From Diphasiastrum complanatum (Eukaryota > Streptophyta > Lycopodiopsida > Lycopodiales > Lycopodiaceae): a stretch of 64,000 nt of DNA. The stretch spans positions 765,987 through 829,986 of the forward strand of contig CM055100.1 in NCBI GenBank assembly GCA_029204225.1. The letters are read 5' to 3'. The translations under genes and the position numbers were made by a program. Numbering within the stretch: the first letter of the stretch is position 1; every line of letters starts with the position of its first letter. Of this stretch, positions 24,997 through 36,824 are shown piece after piece. The notes beneath the pieces were generated by a model. The model was not told where the DNA came from. It searched no databases and saw only the letters and a program-made list of their open reading frames with translations.

Positions 24997-26440
24997 CTTG
25001 GGGTACCGTGTTTTTAAAAAAAAAAATTCAAATTCTTTAGAAAACTTATCCATCTGGGCCTGATGAGTCTTATTCATCGTCTCAAGTTGTTGTTACAACA
25101 GTTGGGTGGTAATATCAGATGAATTTCCATCACTTTGGATCCTATTGCTTTGGTCAGTAGTAATGACCGAGCTTTCCAATTGCATCATCGTGAAGAGTCA
25201 TTTAAGATGTAGAGGCACCGCAAACAGAGCTGGTGAATATTCTATCTAGCAAGATAGATATTACATTATTACCACAAAGTCTTGCACACAAAGCTTTCTT
25301 TGTCATATCATATTAGGAACATTAATTTTGCAAAGACTCAACATGCTCCATATTTGCATAAAGACCATCCATACATTTGGCAAAGAGAGATAATATCATA
25401 TTTAATCTAGGAATTATCTAATCTAGCTCCAAAAAATTAACAAGTCAAACCGAGAAAATATAAAGTCACCCGAGGACGTTATAGTGCTGTTATTTATACG
25501 TCGCCTAGTGACGTTCAATAGTCATCACTTTACAAAAAACATCTCTAAGGTTTTACAGTCTGCAAACTTATAGCACGTCGTCTGGTGATGTTTAATTTGT
25601 GTAGATAGTTAATCGTTGCTTAATTGTCATTGAAATGTCGCTCACTTTTTTTGTTGTGATATGACTATCAATAATTGTCGCTAAAATGTCGCTTTTCAAA
25701 AAGCATCTCTCGGGTTATTTTTCTAGTAGATTTACATAGCGCCACATGGCAATGTTAAAAACCAAACGTCGCTAGATGTTAGACAAATGTTGCTAAAACG
25801 TCACTTAAAGAAAATCTCGCAAAGCGTCATTTACGTAGAGTCGAGTTGGCACAAAGTCAAAAGCAATTATTGAATCCATAGTCGAAGAAGAAGATGTTCT
25901 TATACATTAGATGGATGTATAGACAACCTATCTGAATGTAGTTGTCGAAGAAGATATCTAAAAAGTCTAGAGTTGAAAAGATATAGACCCTACGGTAGGA
26001 TCAAATCAAATCAAAATTTTTGAGGATCAAAATAAAATTTGATTCTCAAGTGTTGGATTTATTCCTCTACTCTCCTAAATCCCATGTTAATCTAGTTCCA
26101 TTCATATTGCTATAGTTTTACACGCATTATCGCATAGTCTGCATACTCTGTTATCGAAGACAAACAAGAGAATGGCAGTCCGAGTTGTCAATTCACTCGA
26201 CTTGTCGGAGTTGTTCGACTTATCAGGCCGACTTATTGGGGAGTCCGACTTATCGACTCAACCTACTTGTCGGGGACCACTCTGACTCCATTGACTATCG
26301 GCAACAACACGCTCGACTCCATATAGTCGAAGCCTTCTCACGCTACTTTCTATACTATGCAACTACTTGGACAATGACAACAGTAGCCACGATCTATTCC
26401 AGATGATGCAAGCGGCTCCATGCCATCTTCTTGTAACATA
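24997..26440. other. Intergenic repeat-like sequence, no gene
   Basis: No coding sequence recognised. The stretch 25440-25860 has recurring ACGTCGCTNN-like words. The part 26040-26400 is a diverged copy of 63630-63950, including clustered CGACTTRTCGG words at 26200-26290. Confidence 0.4.
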
Positions 26441-27089
26441 TGTGAAAGATTCAACTAGTTTCATCACATTTTGCATTATTTTCATATTTGGCATATTGAG
26501 GCAAAACTTGTTTTAGACTTAGAGGTTGACTTTTAAAAGTTCATTAGTTTAAATTTCATTTGAATAAACACTTTTTGAAAGTGTGGGAATAATAGAATGC
26601 GAGTTTGAGTAGATTCAATTTGAATAAGTTGGGTACATTGAATCTAGACCCAAAATTGGTAGGGTTAGCATTTTGGTGGGAAAGCCAAGTGGCCAAATAG
26701 GGTTTGGACCTGCTATAAAAGGATGTAGCTCGTGGAGAGAGTCATCTTCTCTCTTCTCTATCTCATTTCATGCTTATACATGGTTCTCTTGGGTTCTACT
26801 ATCCATTGGTGCACTATCTTGGTGATTGCTTGTAATTCTATGTGTAGAATGATCTATATTTGTTATTTTTGGATCCACACGTGTGAAATACAGTATCTTG
26901 CTGGTTTTGTATGGACAGCAACAGTACATAATCATTTCATTCAAGTTTGATCAAGTTCTATTAGTGTTTGCATCTCAAATTGTGTGTAGATGCTGATTTT
27001 TCTACATTGGTGAAATTGGTAGTGTATTTCTCTTTCTAACCAAAGATCATTCAAGTAGATTGGATCTTAAGGATCTGAAATCTTTCACA
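26441..27089 (+). repeat. Copia family-A 5' LTR
   Basis: 649 bp, TGTGAAAGATTC... to ...AATCTTTCACA, followed directly by the PBS. TATA box TATAAAA at 26714-26720. The first 52 bp are identical to the truncated 3' LTR at 38243-38294. The 5 bp before it are ACATA; the matching duplication cannot be found because the 3' LTR is cut off. Confidence 0.92.
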
Positions 27090-27101
27090 TGGTATCAGAG
27101 C
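27090..27101 (+). other. Primer binding site (initiator tRNA-Met)
   Basis: TGGTATCAGAGC immediately follows the 5' LTR; perfect copia PBS. A ~590-nt non-coding leader follows, up to gag at 27690. Confidence 0.9.
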
Positions 27102-27689
27102 TTGTGTTTCAGGTTATGAAGGAGGAAATCAGATCTATCAATGATTTGGTGAAGATATCAAGTCTAGAGCATGCTAGAGAGGATTCTACACCAAAATCGG
27201 ATTTTTTGCTTTTGTAGATTGGATCTTTTGTAGATCAAAACACTAAATAAGTCAATATACTTTTTCAATTCCGTTTTTTGAATTCACATGCTGGATTTGG
27301 CCAATTTTTGGATCATTGATTCAGCCTAAGTGGTGGCTTATAGATTGCATATCAAATTTTCAGCATTTGCATGTAGATTTGGAATAGTCAATTTTTTGTG
27401 ATTTTGTCAAAACCCTAATTTTGATTGGATCTCTAGATAGTGAGGTTGCTGGACTTCATTTGAGTGTGTTTCAATCTTAGGAAGTGGCAAAAGTCATTAG
27501 ATTGAGGATAGATCATAGGTTGATCAAGATTCCATGATTCTATGTGTTGATTTGCTTGGATAAGTGCTAGAAGAGAATTTGTGAGATAGTTCCAAATCTT
27601 GGTGATTTCTTTTGAAAGCATTTGTTGTTGTTCAAAGGAGTGCTTTGTGCATTGAAACAGATTGAAAGAGAAGATCAGGTCATTGCTAC

Positions 27690-30168
27690 ATGGCAACCTC
27701 AATTGGAGTCATGTTGGAAGCCAATGATAGGCTTACCTCAAGTAACTATTCATTATGGAAAGTGAGGATGGAGTCACTTCTTGAGATGAATGATGTTTTG
27801 GATACTGTTGTAGGTTTGGAGGAGAGACCAGCAACACAACAAGATCAATTGAGGTATGACAAGAGGGCCAAGAAGGCTCTACACATGATAAAGATGAATG
27901 TTACCAATGAACTTCTCAAGGAAGTTGGTAAGTGCACATCATCTTTGGAAGCTTTGAACTCATTGAAGAAGCTTTATGAATCCAAGTCTACTTCTAGAGT
28001 GTTGACTCTAAGAAGGCAAATCTTTTCTTGTTTGCAAAAGAATGAAGAAAGTCCAAGTACTTTTGTTTTGAGATTGAAAGCATTGAATGATGAGTTAGCT
28101 TGCATAGATGAAAGCATTAAGGAAGGAGAACTTATTCAAGTGATTCTTAATGGCTTGTTGGATGCTCATGCTAACATTGTTCAAAGTATTGCTATTCAAA
28201 ATACTTTGCCAAGTTTGATGGATCTTCAAGAGATCTTGATCAATGAGGAATATAGGCTTCAAGCAAGAGGTGGATCTACATCGACACTTCAAGAGGATGC
28301 TATGTTCACAAAGGGCAAATTCAAGGGCAAAACCAAAAGCAAGTGGTCTAAAGGGCAAGATCAAGTGGATGCTTCTTCAAGTGGCAAAAAGAAGGATAGA
28401 TCAAAGCTCAACTGCTTCTATTGTGGCATCAAAGGACACTTTACAAGTGAGTGCTACAAGAAGAAGAGAGATCAAGGAGACAAGCAAGGTAATCTTACTC
28501 TTGATGAGGATGGTTTGGATGTGCAAGATGCAAATGATGATGCTTTTGTGATGTCTTCATGTATGTTTGCTAATGATGGAGATCTAGATCCTTGGTGGAT
28601 TAATAGTGGAGCAAGTTCACACATGACCTTTCACAAAGAGTACTTCACTTCTTTGTTGGCATATGGAGATGACAAGAGGGTGATCTACACGGCCAATGAT
28701 GGTGAGTGTGCAATCAAAGGGATTGGCACAATTCCTATTTCTCTCGCTACAAATAGGAATTTTCATTTGGAGGATGTCTTGTCTATTCCATCTATTACCA
28801 AGAATTTGCTTAGTGTGAGTCAAATGCTAAGTAAGGGCCTCAAGGTGGAGTTTGATGGAGATGCTTGTTTGATCAAAAGGAAGGATGTCTTGATTGGAAA
28901 AGGTAAAAGGCAAGGGAAGTTGTTCAAACTTGATGCTTGTGTTATTGCTAACCAAGTTGGATGTGTTGCAAGGGAGCAAATTTCTATTCAAGAGGTTTGG
29001 CACAAAAGGATGGGACACCTCAACTTCAAGTCATTGGAGGTAATGGCAAGGAAGAAGGTTGTGATTGGTCTTCCAAGTTCCTTAAGTAATGACAAGCATG
29101 TTTGTGAGTCTTGTGCTTTGTCTAAGTCACATAGACTACCTTATACTAGATCTATTTCTAGATCTACAAAGCCTTTTCAACTTGTACATTCGGATATTTA
29201 TGGAATTACTACAATTAGCAATAGTGGAGCTAAGATGTATGTAACATTCATTGATGATTTTAGTAGATTTTGTTGGATCTATCTACTAAAGAGCAAGGAT
29301 GAAGTGTATGATGTCTTTGTCAAGTTCAAGAATGCAAGGGAGAACCAATTCTCCACAAAGATCAAGTGCTTGAGAGGTGACAATGGTGGTGAGTACATAT
29401 CTAACAAGTTCAAGGCCTTTTGTGATGAGCATGGGATCAAGAGGGAGTATACAACATCAAGGACTCCACAACAAAATGGAGTGGCTGAAAGGAAGAATAG
29501 GACTTTATGTGAAAGTGCTAAAGCTATGAGGTTAAGTGCTAATCTTGACAAACCATTTTGGGATCAAGCTTTGTTGTGTGCCACTTTCTTGTGCAATAGG
29601 TGGCCGAGTGCTATTTTGGATGGAAGGACACCTTTTGAGATGCTATTCAAGAGGAGGCCGAGTGTCAACTTTCTAAGAACCTTTGGATGCACATGCTATG
29701 TTAGCATTATTCTTGATGATAGGACCAAGGAGGATCCATCTTCAAGAAGAGGTATTTTTGTTGGATATAGTGAGGTGAGTAAAGCCTACAAGGTTACATT
29801 CCTTCTACTAACAAAGTGATTGCTGGTAGAGATGTCATTTTTGATGAGGGAAACATTCCAAAGGTGTCTTCAAGCATGATTGATGGTAAAGTAGATGGTT
29901 CTAACATTCTTGATGTTGATGAGAAGGATCCTACTTTGGATGGTGGTGATGATGGACCTTCATCAAGTCAAAAGCCAAGGAGAACATCAAGAGAAAGACA
30001 AGTACCTTCAAGGCTCACATATGATCAAAAGGGTAAGCAAGTAGTTTCTGAAAATTATGTTGCTTTCCTAACCTCTTTGTATGGGCCTACAAGTGTAGAT
30101 CAAGCAAGGAAAGAAGAGGAGTGGATCCAAGCAATGGATCTTGAGTATCAATCTCTTATGAAGAGTGG
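27690..30168 (+). pseudogene. Copia family-A Gag-protease-integrase of an RT-less element
   Basis: From ATG 27690: copia Gag (SNYSLWKVRMESLLEMNDVL ... RVLTLRRQIF), zinc knuckle CFYCGIKGHFTSEC at residues 242-255, protease WWINSGASSHMT in which the catalytic Asp is Asn (residue 305), GAG-pre-integrase (VWHKRMGHLNFKSLEVMARK), and integrase HSD, LRGDNGGEY, PQQNGVAERKN with the D,D,E residues present. A one-base deletion near 29792 shifts the frame; coding continues 29816-30168 (VIAGRDVIFDEGN, QARKEEEWIQAMDLEYQSLM). At GT after that, where relatives continue WRLVELPKDKK into RT, the sequence changes to unrelated DNA. The dead protease and missing RT make it non-autonomous. Confidence 0.88.
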
Positions 30169-30403
30169 AACATCTTTTGGAAGATCTTCTTGTGTACATG
30201 GAGCTATGCAAGTGGATGGATGTTATATTGCTGTAAAATCAAGTAATGGATATGGAAAACAAAGTTTGTTCAATGACTTCGATGATCAAGTTGAAGATCA
30301 AGAGGTTGATCTCAAAGCACTTCAACTAGTCAAAAGGGAAGCTGACAATTTGGAGCTAGTGAAGAGCATCAAAGGAGAGGTAATTGGAAAAGTTGTTATG
30401 AAT
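30169..30403 (+). other. Foreign segment replacing copia RT, part 1
   Basis: Reading frame continues from Gag-integrase through non-copia sequence: QVDGCYIAVKSSNGYGKQ, SLFNDFDDQVEDQEVDLKAL, READNLELVKSIKGEVIGK. It is split from part 2 by the family-B insertion at 30404. A homologous segment occurs at 61805-61990, where the words LFNGFDGKVEDQEVDLKGLQ and NLELVKSTKGK are found in other frames. I do not recognise a protein family. Confidence 0.7.
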
Positions 30404-31055
30404 TGTGAAAATTGTCAACATTTCCTAGCTAGTTTGAGGCCTAAATTGGCTAAAATTGTAAATAGTTTTGGTTCTGGAGTTTTGCACGTGTGAACCAGGC
30501 CACAATGTTTTTATTTACTGTATTTTTTCAGTATGATGAAGTGTCAAACTTCATACCCTTCAAAATGAGACCATTTTGATGTATTTTGGTCATATAAGCC
30601 ATTTTTAGCTATTTTTCCTATATAGGGAATATCTAGGGTCAAGTACCTTCTAGAGAGAGGAGAGAGAGTCATCTTCCTCATCCATAAATAGTAGGGAAGT
30701 CATGGAGAACAGGTTGGAGAAACCTTTTGTATGCTTCATTGAGATCAATAGATCATTGTCATTGTTTCTTCCTCCATTGAGAGCATTGTTGTGTGTATTG
30801 TCTTCAAGCTATTGTGTATGATCTTAGGTGCTTTCCAAAAGTGGTAGGCTGATGTATTATGGACTGTATAATGCTATTTTGGGCCGCACTTGATGTTTAT
30901 GGAAGTTTCCATTTGTAAATGCTTTTTGATCAAGTTCTTTGCATTCTAGGTAGCATAGAATGTGTTGCCAATTCCTAGCTTATGTAGTTTGGAGTGCAAG
31001 CATTCAAGCCAATGATCTTGGAGTTTAGATCCACTTAGGATCTGTATTTTTCTCA
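30404..31055 (+). repeat. Copia family-B copy 1, 5' LTR
   Basis: 652 bp, TGTGAAAATTG... to ...TATTTTTCTCA. TATA box CTATATAGG at 30618-30626. Compared with its 3' LTR it has G for A near position 104, A for G in AAGTCATGG, lacks GAT after CATTTGT, and ends TCTCA instead of TCACA. Confidence 0.97.
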
Positions 31056-31067
31056 TGGTATCAGAGC
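31056..31067 (+). other. Primer binding site (initiator tRNA-Met)
   Basis: TGGTATCAGAGC directly after the 5' LTR of family-B copy 1. Confidence 0.93.
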
Positions 31068-32227
31068 TGGTTGGCTTCTATTTACAGTAAGTATTCCATT
31101 TTTGGTGATATTTGGATGTTTGATCAAGTTCTAGCATGATTTTGCATTGCTTTGTTGATCAAATCTTACTAACCTTTGTTTTGTGAGTTGAACTTGTGGA
31201 TCAAAAGCATATTTCAGGTCTATTGAAGATCAGAGGCTGAAAAGAAACTATTTTGGATCAGATCATAGCACCTAATCATTTGTGATTGTGAGGCTTGTGC
31301 ATATTCAATACTAACAATGTTCTTTTCAATCCTATTGTTGACAATCTCCATTCTTGGATGAACACTCTCCTTAAGTGGATGAAACTTCTCCTTAAGTGGA
31401 TGACAAATGCTCTTTTGAGTGAGTTGTAATTCTCCTAAAGGCTGAGCAAAGCTCCCATTTGGATGAAAGATCCCCTTTTTTGGGTGAACATATTGTAAGC
31501 TCCATTGTGAAGAGCATATTGTAAAGATTGTCATCAATTTTGGCATAAATTTTGGTGTACTTTGTTGAGCATGTAAGTAACTCTCCTTATGTAATTTGAT
31601 TGGAGCATTTGCTGGAAGGTGTTAACCATTATGCAAGTGTGTTTTCAGGTTCTTAACAGGTTGAGGAACATTCTCATGTGAAGTGATCTTAGATCTACAT
31701 CTAAACACCAAGATTTGACAAGATAGTGAAGCTAGTCTTGTGATTCACTAAGTGTGCTCATTCATTCACCTCTAAATCTTGTATTTATCACTTGCTGGAG
31801 TTTATAAACTTTTAGAAGTGTGGTTTACATGTGGTTTTACAGGTTGAATCAATATCTTAATGTGTTGATCATATGTTGATCAAGTTTGTTCATTACTAGG
31901 TAATCTTGGCATCCTAGTTTTGGGTATTTTCTAAGAATGCAAGTAACTCTTCACACCATAACTTGATTTGGTCACTTGCTGGAAAGTTTGAGAGCTTAAG
32001 CAAGAGTGTGTTCAGGTTGGTTTGATTTTGTAATCCATTCTTAGTGTGTGCAAAGTGTTGCATGTGTTTCAATCTTCCTTTCTATGCTTGGAAACCATCT
32101 AGGTTCAAGATAGAAGTGTTTTAGGGTCCTAAATCTTCATAGATCTCTTTATCTATCATTTGTTGAGAGAAAAGTGAGTGCTAAGTGCTTTAGGACAGAA
32201 CCTAAAAGTTGAAAAAACATTAGAATC
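31068..32227 (+). other. Family-B leader with internal repeats
   Basis: Non-coding leader of ~1.16 kb. Three diverged ~185-bp units recur, each with (C/T)ACTTGCTGGA or ATTTGCTGGA and a following TTCAGGTT/TACAGGTT (near 31598-31650, 31790-31845, 31973-32016). A short tandem CTCCTTAAGTGGATGA lies at 31365-31402. A 108-codon reverse frame inside (31220-31546) has no recognisable features. Confidence 0.65.
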
Positions 32228-35200
32228 ATGGCTTCCAATGGTGGGATCATGCTAGAGTCTAGTGAAAGGTTGAGTTCATCAAACTACTCTACTTGGAAAG
32301 TGAGGATGGAGTCCTTACTTGAGTTGAATGAACTCATGGACATAGTTGCAGAAATTGAAGAGAGACCTCTCACACTTCAAGAGCAACAAAGGTTTGATAA
32401 GAAGGCCAAAAGGGCTCTTCATATCATTAAAATGAATGTTACAAATGAACTTCTCAAGGAAGTTGGAAAGTGTCAAAGTGCAAGTGAGGCATGGAATGCC
32501 TTAAAGAAGCTCTTTGAATCAAAGTCCACATCTAGGGTATTGACCCTAAGGAGACAAATATTTTCTAGTAGGCAAAGAGAGGGTGAAAGTGCTCATGCAT
32601 TTATCTTGAGAGTTAAGTCCCTAAGTGATGATTTAGCATGCATTGATGAGAACATAAAAGATGGTGAAATAGTCCAAGTTATGTTGAATGGTTTGCTAAA
32701 TGAACATGCTAACCTTGTGCAAAGTTTTGCCATTCAAAGAGTCTTGCCAAGTGTGGTTGACTTGCAAGAAATCTTATTGGCTGAAGAACATAGGTTGCAA
32801 TCAAAGCCTGATGGTGCATCCTTGCAAGGTGGAGGTGAAGAGGCTTTCTTCACAAAAGGAAAATTCAAGGGCAAAGGTAAAGGCAAAGGGAAATGGTCCA
32901 AAGGTGGTAACTTTGATCATGATGATCACTCTTCCTCTTCCTCTTCTACTAAGAACAATAAGTCAAAGTTCAAGTGCTTTTATTGTGGGATAAAAGGTCA
33001 TTTTGCAAATGAATGTTATAAGAAGAAAAGAGAGCAAGGAGAGAGGCAAGGAAATCTTACAATAGATGAGGAAGAACATAACACATGTGAATCACTTGTT
33101 ATGACTTCAAGTTTGTTAGCCAACATAGATGATAATGATCCTTGGTGGATTGATAGTGGAGCCTCATCTCACATGACAAGACATAAGGAATACTTTACAT
33201 CCTTATTGTCTTATGAGGGAGAAGGTAACATCATCTACACTGCAAATGATGGTCAATGTGACATCAAAGGCATAGGCACTATTCCTATTTCCCTTTCAAC
33301 AAATAGGAAAGCAAATCTTGAAAATGTTTTGTACATTCCTTCAATCACTAAGAATTTGCTTAGTGTAAGTCAAATGATTGACAAAGGACTTGATGTGGAG
33401 TTCATTGGAGATGCATGTTTGATAAGTAAATGTGGATCCTTGATTGCTCAAGGTAGGAGGCATGGTAAACTTTTCAAGCTTGATGCATGTGTGATCTCTA
33501 ATCATGAAGGATCTATGGCTAGGGAGCAATTGACAAACCAAGAAGTTTGGCACAAGAGGTTGGGCCATCCCAACTTCAAATATTTGGAGGTAATGGCAAA
33601 GAAAGAGCTTGTTCTTGGTCTCCCTAAAAGTCTTGTTGCAAACAATAGTGTTTGTGAACATTGTGCCTTGTCCAAATCTCATAGACTTGCTTATTCTAGA
33701 TCTAAAGAAGCTTTTCAACTTGTGCATTCTGATATTCATTCTTCTAGTACAACTAGCAATGGTGGGGCAAAGATGTATGCAACTTTCATTGATGACTTTA
33801 GTAGGTATACTTGGATCTATCTTCTTAAAAGTAAGGATGAAGTGTTTGCTGCATTTGTCAAGTTCAAGAATGAAATGGAAAACCAATTCAATACAAAGAT
33901 CAAATGCTTAAGATCTGATAATGGAGGGGAATACACCTCAAATAGGCTCAAAGACTTTTGTATAGCACATGGGATTAAGAGGGAGATGTCTAGTCCTAGG
34001 ACTCCACAACAGAATGGAGTGGCCGAGAGGAAGAATAGAACCCTTTGTGAATGTGCCAAGGCAATGAGACTACATGCTAATCTTGCTAAGTCTTTTTGGG
34101 GGGAAGCTTTAGCATGTGCTAACTATCTATGTAATAGATGGACAAGTGCTTCCTTGGATGGTAAAACTCCTCATGAGGTTCTTTATGGTAGAAGGCCGAG
34201 TGTCAAGCATTGTAGGATCTTTGGATGTACATGTTTTGTCAATATCACACTTGATGATAGAACTAAAGAAGATCCTTCATCAAAGAAGGGTGTGTTTGTT
34301 GGCTATAGTGAAGTAAGCAAGGCTTACAAAGTGTACATTCCTTCTACAAAGAAAGTTGTCATAAGTAGGGATGTCATCTTTCATGAAGAGAATGTTTCCA
34401 ATGTTGTTGATGTTGATGTTGATGTGCCTACTAATCATCATGATGTGCAAGATGTCTTGGATGAAGATGGAGATGCCACTCCAAAGCAAACTTCAAGGAA
34501 GACTCAAAGGCAAAGGGCTAAGCCATCAAGGCTAACCTATGATGAAAAAGGAAAGCAAGTGGTGGACAACTCTAACTTTGCTTTTCTTACCTCTTTTGAT
34601 GAACCAACTTGTGTAGGTGAAGCAATTCAAAAGAAGGAATGGATCCAAGCCATGGATCATGAGCATCAAGCACTCATCAAAAGCAACACATGGAGGTTGG
34701 TAAAGCTTCCAAAGGACAAGAAGGCAATTGGTTGTAAGTGGATCTTCAAGATCAAGACAAATCAAGATGGATCAATCAACAAGTACAAGGCAAGGTTGGT
34801 GGCAAAGGGGTATGCTCAAGAATATGGTATTGACTATGATGAGACCTTTGCACCCGTGGCAAAGATGGTAACTATTCGAATCCTAATCTCTCTTGCAACT
34901 CTTTATGATTGGGATATGTGGCAAATGGATGTTACTAATGCCTTCTTGAATGGTGATCTTGAAGAAGATATTTACATGGAGCAACCCGAGGGCTATGTTT
35001 CACATGATGAGCCTAATCATGTGTGCTATCTCCAAAAGAGTTTGTATGGGCTAAAGCAAGCACCAAGGAGTTGGTATGCTAAGCTCAATTCCTTCTTACT
35101 TTCTCAAAACTTTGTTATGAGTGAGTATGATCATTCTCTCTACTTTAGATTGAATGAAAATGATATCACTTTACTTTTGATCTATGTTGATGACATTATC

Positions 35201-36169
35201 TTAAGTGGTGGTAACAATCTAGATATAGATGAAATCAAGATGGCACTCAAAAGAGAGTTTGAAATTCAAGATCTTGGTAAACTTCATTATATCTTAGGAA
35301 TAGAGATTATTAGAACTTCTAAATCTACATTCATATGTCAAGAAAAGTATGTTAACTCTATTCTAAAAAGGTGTCATATGGAAGATTGTAAAGTTGTTTC
35401 TACTCCTATGGAATCAAATGTAAAGCTAACTACAAGAAGTAATGAAAGATCCTTCAAGGACATCACTCTCTATAGAAAGCTAATAGGATCTCTTATATGG
35501 TTAACCATCACAAGACCTGATCTAAGCTTTGTGGTTGGTAAACTAAGTCAATTTATGCAAGATCCTAGTGAGGCTCATTGGAAGCTAGGAAAGAGAGTAC
35601 TTAGATACATCTCGGGATCTAGAGATTTTGGCATCTTGTATGGAGGTACTACACCTAACCTTTGTGGATTTTCAGATTCAGATTTTGCAGGTGATCAAAT
35701 GGATAGGAAGTCAACAAGTGCCTTTGCAATCTATCTTGGAGATGGAGTGGTCTCATGACTATCAAAGAAGCAACCAACTATCTCTCTATCTTCCACCGAA
35801 GCCGAGTACAAGGCATTAACAACATGCACCAAGGAGATTCTTTGGATCAAGAGGATGTTATTGGATCTTCACTTGCTGGAACCAGAGAAGACTCCAATCA
35901 TACTTTGTGATAACCTTTCAGCCCAAAGCTTGGCAAGCAATCCTGTTTTTCATGCAAGGAGCAAGCACATTGAGATTGCTCACCATTTTGTGAGAGATCA
36001 AGTCATTGCCAAAGAGGTGGAGCTTCAACATGTCTCTTCAAAGGAGTGTGTGGCTGATATCTTCACCAAACCATTGGGAAAGGACCTATATTTAATGCAT
36101 AGATCTAATCTTGGAATGTGCTCAAAGACTATGTTGAAACTAGCATCCAATGTTGAAGAGGGAGTGTGA
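32228..36169 (+). pseudogene. Copia family-B gag-pol, copy 1 (one nonsense codon)
   Basis: Single frame of 1,313 codons. Gag 1-250 with zinc knuckle CFYCGIKGHFANEC at 250-263; protease WWIDSGASSHMT with catalytic Asp 309; pre-integrase VWHKRLGHPNFK; integrase catalytic residues D502, D564 and E600 (HSD, LRSDNGGEY, NGVAERKN); RT with [25 protein letters not shown] and active site YVDD at 986-989; RNase H with GFSDSDFAGD, SLSSTEAEY and FTKPLGKDL. All catalytic motifs are intact. Codon 1177 is TGA (35756-35758) where copy 2 has TGG, cutting RNase H. The final stop TGA (36167-36169) lies inside the 3' LTR: its first bases complete the codon. Gag-Pol polyprotein is cleaved by its own protease to yield the replication machinery. 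Confidence 0.95.
36155..36164 (+). other. Polypurine tract, family-B copy 1
   Basis: GAAGAGGGAG immediately before the 3' LTR; primes plus-strand synthesis. It is also coding (EEG of the Pol C-terminus). Confidence 0.85.
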
Positions 36170-36819
36170 AAATTGTCAACATTTCCTAGCTAGTTTGAGG
36201 CCTAAATTGGCTAAAATTGTAAATAGTTTTGGTTCTGGAGTTTTGCACGTGTGAACCAGGCCACAATATTTTTATTTACTGTATTTTTTCAGTATGATGA
36301 AGTGTCAAACTTCATACCCTTCAAAATGAGACCATTTTGATGTATTTTGGTCATATAAGCCATTTTTAGCTATTTTTCCTATATAGGGAATATCTAGGGT
36401 CAAGTACCTTCTAGAGAGAGGAGAGAGAGTCATCTTCCTCATCCATAAATAGTAGGGAAGTCGTGGAGAACAGGTTGGAGAAACCTTTTGTATGCTTCAT
36501 TGAGATCAATAGATCATTGTCATTGTTTCTTCCTCCATTGAGAGCATTGTTGTGTGTATTGTCTTCAAGCTATTGTGTATGATCTTAGGTGCTTTCCAAA
36601 AGTGGTAGGCTGATGTATTATGGACTGTATAATGCTATTTTGGGCCGCACTTGATGTTTATGGAAGTTTCCATTTGTGATAAATGCTTTTTGATCAAGTT
36701 CTTTGCATTCTAGGTAGCATAGAATGTGTTGCCAATTCCTAGCTTATGTAGTTTGGAGTGCAAGCATTCAAGCCAATGATCTTGGAGTTTAGATCCACTT
36801 AGGATCTGTATTTTTCACA
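36165..36819 (+). repeat. Copia family-B copy 1, 3' LTR
   Basis: 655 bp, TGTGAAAATTG... to ...TATTTTTCACA, followed by the target duplication TGAAT (36820-36824). Confidence 0.97.
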
Positions 36820-36824
36820 TGAAT

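Larger units (their letters stand above)
30404..36819 (+). mobile_element. Copia family-B element, copy 1 (complete, TSD TGAAT)
   Basis: 6,416-bp LTR retrotransposon flanked by TGAAT at 30399-30403 and 36820-36824. LTRs 30404-31055 and 36165-36819, tRNA-Met PBS, ~1.17-kb leader, one 1,313-codon gag-pol frame with a single stop at codon 1177, and a polypurine tract. The LTRs differ by three substitutions and one 3-bp indel, so the insertion is recent. It is nested in the foreign segment of the family-A element. A second copy lies inverted at 45979-52397 with ~99.8% identity by eye. Confidence 0.97.

Noticed and set aside
25440-25860. Clustered CGTCGCT/ATGTCGC words as a CRISPR-like or satellite array
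   Set aside because: Words are short, irregularly spaced and diverged; no unit length could be defined.
31220-31546. 108-codon reverse frame in the family-B leader, repeated at 51252-51578
   Set aside because: Present in both copies only because the elements are near identical; no recognisable features and no independent evidence of coding.
33341-33886. 181-codon frame antisense to family-B pol (also 48912-49457)
   Set aside because: Antisense shadow of a strongly supported pol frame.
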